Shown here: piece after piece, positions 5,602-9,617 of the stretch | How the letters are laid out: each line of letters starts with the position of its first letter | Position numbering within the stretch: the first letter of the stretch is position 1 | Assembly: GCA_002418985.1 (NCBI GenBank) | Contig: DIFE01000095.1 | Span: 1 to 9,617, forward strand | Length of the DNA: 9,617 nucleotides | Source: Deltaproteobacteria bacterium UBA5756 | GTDB lineage: Bacteria > Desulfobacterota > Syntrophorhabdia > Syntrophorhabdales > Syntrophorhabdaceae | Reading direction: 5' to 3' | Notes under the pieces: generated by a model | Databases searched by the model: none | What the model was told of the DNA's origin: nothing | Seen by the model: the letters and a program-made list of their open reading frames with translations, nothing else | Made by a program: the position numbers and the translations under genes

Positions 5602-7173
5602 ATGGCGAATACGAGGTTATCCATGAGAAAGATCAAAGAAATATTGCGCCTGTGTTGGGGAAACGGCCTCTCGGCACGACAGGCGGCATTAAGTTGCGGC
5701 ACAGGACGAACCACCATCAAGGAGTATCTTGACCGGGCAAAGAAAGCAGGTCTTTCCTGGCCCATATCTGAGGACTTGGATGAAGCCTCGCTTGAGAACC
5801 TGCTTTTTCCCTCTACCATTCCCCTCTCGGCAGAGAAACGCAACATGCCGTCCTTCGATTATCTCTTCAAGGAGCTTAAGAAAAAGCACGTTACCCTTCA
5901 GCTTTTGTGGCATGAATACCGGCAGAACAATCCGGATGGGTATCAGTACAGTCAGTTTTGTGTGCGTTACCGGGCGTGGCTAAAGACGCTTGATGTCACC
6001 CTCCGGCAGGACTATAAAGCGGGAGAGAAGCTCTTCGTCGATTTTGCCGGCGACACCATCCCGATCCATGATCCCCTGACGGGAGCCATCACCCCGGCCT
6101 CTCTTTTTGTCGCCACCCTGGGAGCGAGCAACTATACATACGCCGAGGCAGTTTTGTCCCAGGACCTCCCGTCCTGGATCACCGCTCACGTTCATACCTT
6201 TGAATTCATGGGCGCTGTTCCCCACATTACAACACCCGACAACCTCAGGGCAGGCGTTACTCATCCCTGCCGGTATGAGCCGGATCTCAATCCGACCTAC
6301 CAGGACATGGCAACTCATTATGGCACCACTGTCATCCCGGCGAGGCCGGCAAAACCGAAAGACAAGGCCAAGGTAGAGTCTGCCGTACTCATCGCAGAAC
6401 GCTGGATTATCGCTGCACTTCGGAACCACACGTTCTTCAGCATGGGAGAACTCAACAGGGCTATTCGGGAGAAGCTCACGGAGTTCAACAACCGGCTTCT
6501 CCAGAGAATGAAAGTATCGAGAAAAGAACTCTTTCACACCGTCGATAAGCCCGCCATGAAACCTTTGCCGGAGGTACGCTACGAGTATGCCCGGTGGGAG
6601 AAACCAAGGGTGAATATCGACTATCATGTGGAGATAGACCGCCATTACTACAGCGTTCCCTACCGGTTAAAAGGTCAGGTGGTCAACGTCAGAATCACGG
6701 GGGCGACAGTGGAATTTTTCTTCAAGGGGAAAAGGGTGGCCTCCCACGTGCGCAGCTATGCCCCCTTTCAACATACCACAGCGGCTGAACATATGCCTGA
6801 ATCCCATAGGCGCTATCTCGAATGGACGCCTTCCCGCATAGTGCGATGGGCAGAGAAAACGGGAGTCTCAACGGGGGAACTGGTGAAGGAGATCATGGAG
6901 AGAAGGCCTCACCCCGAGCAGGGCTTCCGCTCCTGCCTCGGTATCATACGGCTGGGACGACGCTATGGAGAAGAAAGGCTTGATGCCGCCTGCGCCCGTG
7001 CTCTTCGTATGAAGGCCTACTCATACAAGAGCGTCGAGTCGATCCTCAAGAATAACCTGGACGGCAAGGAACTGCCGTGCGAGAGGCCTTCTATTCCCGT
7101 TACCCACGAAAATATCCGTGGCAACATTTACTATGTAAAAGGAGAACATCATGCTGAACGAACAGACTTTTGA
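5602..7173 (+). CDS. istA: IS21-family transposase IstA
   Basis: DDE recombinase of 523 residues that cuts and joins the IS ends. Residues about 8-48 form an N-terminal helix-turn-helix (IKEILRLCWGNGLSARQAAL, then GTGRTTIKEYL) for end recognition. The rve-type catalytic core has FVDFAG with D147, TTPDN with D213 and KAKVES with E259, the last two separated by 45 residues. The C-terminal part (about 330-420) is the beta-rich Mu-type domain (HYYSVPYRLKGQVVNVRIT). ATG 5602 has AAGGAG at 5591-5596 five bases upstream. Length is normal for IstA, no stop or frameshift is seen, and the gene overlaps istB by 23 bases. Expression is likely from a promoter inside the left end. Confidence 0.95.
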   Translation: MANTRLSMRKIKEILRLCWGNGLSARQAALSCGTGRTTIKEYLDRAKKAGLSWPISEDLDEASLENLLFPSTIPLSAEKRNMPSFDYLFKELKKKHVTLQLLWHEYRQNNPDGYQYSQFCVRYRAWLKTLDVTLRQDYKAGEKLFVDFAGDTIPIHDPLTGAITPASLFVATLGASNYTYAEAVLSQDLPSWITAHVHTFEFMGAVPHITTPDNLRAGVTHPCRYEPDLNPTYQDMATHYGTTVIPARPAKPKDKAKVESAVLIAERWIIAALRNHTFFSMGELNRAIREKLTEFNNRLLQRMKVSRKELFHTVDKPAMKPLPEVRYEYARWEKPRVNIDYHVEIDRHYYSVPYRLKGQVVNVRITGATVEFFFKGKRVASHVRSYAPFQHTTAAEHMPESHRRYLEWTPSRIVRWAEKTGVSTGELVKEIMERRPHPEQGFRSCLGIIRLGRRYGEERLDAACARALRMKAYSYKSVESILKNNLDGKELPCERPSIPVTHENIRGNIYYVKGEHHAERTDF

Positions 7174-7906
7174 GAAACTCTACACCATGAAGCTTGCCGG
7201 TATGGCAGAAGCAATGAAAGACCAGATGGCAAGATCCGATATGGACGGGCTTGCCTTCGAGGAGCGTTTTGGCATGCTCGTCGATGCCCAGTTCCTCTGG
7301 AAGGAGAACAAGAGGATGAAGCGTCTTCTGGAGAGCGCCAAGCTGAAGCTGCCTGCCTCCATGGAGGACGTGGACTACCGGGCGCCGCGGGGTCTTGACA
7401 AATCGGTAATGCTCAGCCTTGGAACCTGCGAATGGATAAGAAGGCACCGGAACATAATCATCACGGGGCCGACGGGGGTAGGCAAGACCTATCTTGCCTG
7501 TGCGCTTGCCCATAAGGCCTGTAGGGAGGGACTTGGCGCCTTCTATATCAGAAGTCCGAAACTCTACTATACCCTGTCCATTGCGAGAGCCGACGGGAGC
7601 TATGCGAGGGCGCTCTCAAAGTTGGCCAGGATCCCGGTCCTGATCCTCGACGATCTGGGCCTTGCCGCCCTGAATGATCCCGAAAGGAGAGACCTCCTGG
7701 AAGTGATTGAGGACAGGCACGGGTGTGCCTCGACTATCATCACAAGCCAGTTACCTGTGGAACACTGGCATGAGATCATAGGAGATCCGACCATTGCCGA
7801 CGCCCTTCTTGACAGACTGGTACACAATGCCCACCGGATACACCTGAAGGGGCAATCGATGAGAAAGCGAAAGGCATCATTGACATCAATGGAGGAAACA
7901 GTGTAA
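7151..7906 (+). CDS. istB: IS21-family transposition helper ATPase IstB
   Basis: AAA+ ATPase of 251 residues, DnaC/DnaA-like, that helps IstA choose and engage target DNA. The N-terminal helical part (1-95) is followed by Walker A GPTGVGKT (106-113), Walker B VLILDDLG (163-170), sensor-1 TSQ (198-200) and an arginine-bearing DRLVHNAHRI segment (221-230). Start ATG 7151 lies inside the end of istA and has AAAAGGAG upstream at 7137-7144, so translation is coupled. Length and motifs are normal and the gene looks functional. Confidence 0.95.
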   Translation: MLNEQTFEKLYTMKLAGMAEAMKDQMARSDMDGLAFEERFGMLVDAQFLWKENKRMKRLLESAKLKLPASMEDVDYRAPRGLDKSVMLSLGTCEWIRRHRNIIITGPTGVGKTYLACALAHKACREGLGAFYIRSPKLYYTLSIARADGSYARALSKLARIPVLILDDLGLAALNDPERRDLLEVIEDRHGCASTIITSQLPVEHWHEIIGDPTIADALLDRLVHNAHRIHLKGQSMRKRKASLTSMEETV

Positions 7907-7945
7907 CGTACACAATTACCAGCGTCGCCTGACGGCTCCGACGGA

Positions 7946-8039
7946 GGTGGCCGCCTTCATCATATTAGGTGGTCTTTTTGGTTCGGAACAGGTGGCCGGT
8001 TTAAATCAGAACACGTGGCCGGATTCATCGGAATACGCA
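7946..8039 (-). repeat. right IS end: four degenerate end repeats plus inverted repeat
   Basis: GGTGGCC-type motifs lie at 7946-7952 (exact), 7968-7974 (GGTGGTC), 7991-7997 (exact) and 8014-8020 (CGTGGCC), with spacings of 22, 23 and 23 bp. This mirrors the left end in inverted orientation, before the terminal TCGGAATACGCA at 8028-8039. Confidence 0.8.
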
Positions 8040-8046
8040 GGTATGT
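8040..8046 (+). repeat. target-site duplication, right copy
   Basis: GGTATGT directly follows the right terminal repeat and matches 5419-5425. Confidence 0.85.
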
Positions 8047-8081
8047 GGAGTGCCAACTCCCGTTTGCTACTTCGTGGTTTG

Positions 8082-8357
8082 CTACTTAGCGACCCTGGCT
8101 TTCAGTTTTTTGCCTGCCGAGAATTTAACGACCTTCTTTGCAGGTATCTTGATCTCTTTACCGGTTTGCGGGTTTCTGCCCTTCCTCGCCTTTCTCCGGG
8201 AAACGGAGAAGGTCCCGAAGCCCACCACTGCGACCTTGTCGCCCTTCTTCAGCGTTGTGCCGACAGAGTCAATGACGGTGTTCAGTGCCTTCTCTGCGCT
8301 TGCCTTCGATATCTTCGCTTCCTTAACTATTGTGTCAATCAGATCACCCTTGTTCAT
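8082..8357 (-). CDS. hup: HU-family DNA-binding protein
   Basis: Small nucleoid-associated protein of 91 residues, the usual HU length. It dimerises and bends DNA through its beta-arms. Visible hallmarks are the start [19 protein letters not shown], the core [20 protein letters not shown], and the arm [13 protein letters not shown], whose proline inserts between base pairs, followed by a basic C-end. The start at 8357 has AGGAGG (complement of 8365-8370) seven bases upstream on the minus strand. It points towards the IS element and the toxin gene, so the insertion lies 42 bases past its stop and leaves the coding region whole. Whether it is the main chromosomal HU or a paralogue cannot be told here. 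Confidence 0.95.
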   Translation of the reverse strand: MNKGDLIDTIVKEAKISKASAEKALNTVIDSVGTTLKKGDKVAVVGFGTFSVSRRKARKGRNPQTGKEIKIPAKKVVKFSAGKKLKARVAK

Positions 8358-8388
8358 GAAAAGTCCTCCTGTGGCTGTTTTTTCTTAT

Positions 8389-8416
8389 ATGATACCCGGA
8401 ATACCGACGATTGCAA
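8389..8416 (-). promoter_or_regulatory. possible HU promoter
   Basis: On the minus strand TTGCAA (8416-8411) and TATCAT (8394-8389) are separated by 16 bp, about 30 bp upstream of the HU start. The match to consensus is moderate. Confidence 0.4.
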
Positions 8417-8477
8417 GAAAAAAGAAGAGTTATACATCTGATATTTCGCTTTGGCAGTCCGCTTCTGCTAGAGGGAG

Positions 8478-8512
8478 TGTCCGGTTTGATGGGGGCAACT
8501 CCAAGTCTTGGA
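8478..8512 (-). repeat. palindrome and possible solo IS3-family end
   Basis: TCCAAGTCTTGGA (8500-8512) is a perfect 6+1+6 palindrome. Read on the minus strand, 8503-8478 begins TGGAGTTGCCCCCATC and ends CCGGACA, much like remembered terminal repeats of IS2-like IS3-family elements (TGGATTTGCCCC, later CCAGACA). No transposase or second end is in the window, so this may be an insertion scar, or simply a regulatory palindrome between divergent promoters. Confidence 0.35.
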
Positions 8513-8550
8513 CAATAAAGCAAAGAAATAACAAGAGACAACGCCAATTT

Positions 8551-8578
8551 TTGACATTTAATCAAAAGGTGCTATAAT
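8551..8578 (+). promoter_or_regulatory. sigma70 promoter of the molbindin operon
   Basis: TTGACA (8551-8556) and TATAAT (8573-8578), both exact, are separated by 16 bp and lie 41 bp upstream of ATG 8620. Confidence 0.85.
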
Positions 8579-8619
8579 GCATTGATTATGACTAAACATC
8601 AAAAAAGGGTAGGTTTAAC

Positions 8620-8829
8620 ATGAAGGTAAGCGCACGTAATATGTTGAACGGAAGGGTAAAGAAGGTAATCCATGGGGGTGTTAGCTCAGAGGTTATTGTT
8701 GAGCTCCCTGGTGGCATCGAAATTATTTCTATTATCACAAAAAGCTCAGCACAAAATCTTGGCCTTAAAAAGGGAAAGGAAGTTTATGCAGTAATCAAAG
8801 CCTCCAACGTGATGGTAGCTATTGACTAA
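8620..8829 (+). CDS. mop: molybdenum-pterin/molybdate-binding protein (Mop, molbindin, TOBE domain)
   Basis: A 69-residue single TOBE/Mop domain. It shows the family pattern SARN near the N-terminus (4-7), GRVKKV, the strand EVIVELPGG, the ITKSSAQNLGLKKGKEVYAVIKAS core (about 40-62) and the closing VMVAID strand. Members assemble as hexamers that bind molybdate or tungstate at subunit interfaces and act as a cytoplasmic store. ATG 8620 has a modest ribosome-binding site (AGGT). It lies 36 bp before the regulator gene and shares its promoter, which fits molybdate homeostasis. Its composition is more AT-rich than the amidoligase cassette. Confidence 0.92.
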   Translation: MKVSARNMLNGRVKKVIHGGVSSEVIVELPGGIEIISIITKSSAQNLGLKKGKEVYAVIKASNVMVAID

Positions 8830-8840
8830 TTCCTTCTCAT

Positions 8841-8850
8841 CCTTATAAGG
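8841..8850 (+). other. 10-bp palindrome between mop and the regulator
   Basis: CCTTATAAGG is a perfect palindrome just before the ribosome-binding site GAGGT (8855-8859). It is a possible operator or weak hairpin, with no other support. Confidence 0.25.
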
Positions 8851-8865
8851 AAAAGAGGTAACAGC

Positions 8866-9617
8866 ATGTCACAGGAGATGATGAATACAAAGGAGGTCGC
8901 TCAATATCTCGGAATCCATGAAAAACAGGTCTATATCCTGATTAAGGCACAACGGATTCCGGCTACCAGAATTACGGGAAAATGGGTGTTTCCGAAGCAT
9001 CTTATTGATGAATGGATTGCATCAAATGTAAAGAGTGGATTTGGCGAAGCAAGGGAAAAGAGCAGGCAAGCAAGCGGTGCCCTCCTCTGTGCTGGAAGTA
9101 ATGACCTTGCATTGGACAGCCTCTTCACTCAGATGCGCGAGAGTTATCCAGAATATTATTTCTTTTCGATCGTAACAGGGAGCACAGATGGTCTCAAAGC
9201 GCTTAATCTGGGTTATACCGACGTGGCATGGTCTCACCTGCTTGATCCCGAAACGGGAGAGTACAATATTCCCTATCTTCCCGTGTACCTGCCCAATGTA
9301 AAGCCTGTAGTAGTAAACCTGTATCATCGCAAGGTGGGTTTTATTACGGCAGCCGGTAATCCCTTGCACATCAAAGGCTTCAAGGATTTAGCGCGAGAAG
9401 ATGTAAGAATAGTAAACCGCCAGAAGGGTTCGGGCATCAGGGTTCTTTTTGACTACCATTTGAAGCAGCATGCAATACCTGCCACCAAAGTTCGCGGGTA
9501 TGGGCGGGAAGTGTGGAAGCATATTGAGGTAGGTCTTTCAATACTTGCGAAAGAAGCTGACGTGGGTATAGCCGCCTCGGCTGTAGCCACAATGCTAGTG
9601 TACTGTCTCATAAACGA
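8866..9617 (+). CDS. HTH + PBP-like molybdate-responsive regulator, 3' end cut by the window
   Basis: Partial gene with 250 codons visible. Residues 1-55 form an excisionase-like MerR/HTH_17 DNA-binding domain (MNTKEVAQYLGIHEKQVYIL, then GKWVFPKHLIDEWI). Residues about 70-245 form a periplasmic-binding-protein-like domain of the molybdate type, seen in GALLCAGSNDLALD, SIVTGSTDGLKAL, the conserved VNRQKGSGIRVLFDYHL (183-199) and REVWKHIEVGLSILAKEADVGIA. It has no signal peptide, so it is cytoplasmic and is expected to sense molybdate or tungstate and control transport genes. ATG 8866 has GAGGT six bases upstream. The final residues TMLVYCLIN (242-250) do not look like the usual hydrophobic GLDFIPL-type continuation, so the gene may be interrupted near 9595-9600. 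Confidence 0.85.
   Translation, partial: MSQEMMNTKEVAQYLGIHEKQVYILIKAQRIPATRITGKWVFPKHLIDEWIASNVKSGFGEAREKSRQASGALLCAGSNDLALDSLFTQMRESYPEYYFFSIVTGSTDGLKALNLGYTDVAWSHLLDPETGEYNIPYLPVYLPNVKPVVVNLYHRKVGFITAAGNPLHIKGFKDLAREDVRIVNRQKGSGIRVLFDYHLKQHAIPATKVRGYGREVWKHIEVGLSILAKEADVGIAASAVATMLVYCLIN

Larger units (their letters stand above)
5426..8039 (+). mobile_element. complete IS21-family insertion sequence
   Basis: The 2614-bp element is bounded by perfect 12-bp inverted repeats, TGCGTATTCCGA at 5426-5437 and its complement TCGGAATACGCA at 8028-8039, and flanked by a 7-bp direct repeat. It carries istA and istB in the usual order with overlapping ends. Subterminal repeats (GGCCACC at the left, GGTGGCC-like at the right) are present four times at each end. 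Size, gene pair, duplication and multiple end repeats all fit IS21. Everything looks intact, so it may be a recent and active insertion. It sits between the convergent toxin and HU genes. Confidence 0.93.

Noticed and set aside
8047..8060. Terminator for HU at the inverted repeat GGAGT-GCCA-ACTCC
   Set aside because: The stem has only 5 bp and is not followed by a T-run on the minus strand.
7947..8577. Forward open frames over the IS right end and the HU gene (7947-8441 and 8050-8577)
   Set aside because: They run antisense to HU or read through the IS end repeats. The HU gene on the minus strand is far better supported.

Overview
The window reads as bacterial chromosome or accessory DNA with strong AAGGAGG ribosome-binding sites, GC-rich genes that use AGG heavily for arginine, and an HU gene. 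A molybdenum-binding protein followed by an HTH/periplasmic-binding-type regulator is a pairing common in anaerobic and metal-active lineages such as Desulfobacterota (former Deltaproteobacteria) or Nitrospirota. That placement is only a guess. No rRNA, tRNA or CRISPR array was seen.

Layout. (1) Bases 1-4511 hold a four-gene forward cassette. An unrecognised two-domain protein (236-832) is followed by a 590-residue protein with a zinc ribbon, a SWIM finger, a glutamine-synthetase-like amidoligase domain and a second SWIM finger (1122-2894). Next come a class II glutamine amidotransferase with a catalytic Cys2 (2882-4099) and a short GNAT acetyltransferase (4092-4460), and the cassette closes with an intrinsic terminator (4482-4511). 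The last three genes overlap or nearly overlap and each has its own strong ribosome-binding site. The likely chemistry is glutamine-derived ammonia for ATP-dependent amide formation, plus acetylation. The substrate is unknown. The SWIM fingers and a possible OB-like neighbour hint at a nucleic-acid-associated or protein-modifying system. This is the most interesting part of the window. Every gene boundary in it carries short tandem repeats: three 16-bp dyads, A-rich 13-mers, a composite 15/21-bp array and repeat-coded protein tails.

(2) Bases 4563-5309 hold a compact Phd-type antitoxin / PIN-domain toxin pair under a near-consensus sigma70 promoter, with a direct repeat around the -10 box that looks like an autoregulatory operator.

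(3) Bases 5426-8039 are a complete IS21-family element of 2614 bp. It has istA and istB, 12-bp perfect terminal inverted repeats, a 7-bp target duplication (GGTATGT) and four GGCCACC-type repeats at each end with 22-23 bp spacing. It landed between the toxin gene and the convergent HU gene and breaks no gene that I can see.

(4) Bases 8082-9617 hold an HU gene on the minus strand, a divergent promoter region with a possible solo IS3-family end, a molbindin gene (8620-8829), and an HTH + PBP-like molybdate-responsive regulator that runs off the window. The last few codons of the regulator look unlike its family, so it may be interrupted at about 9595.
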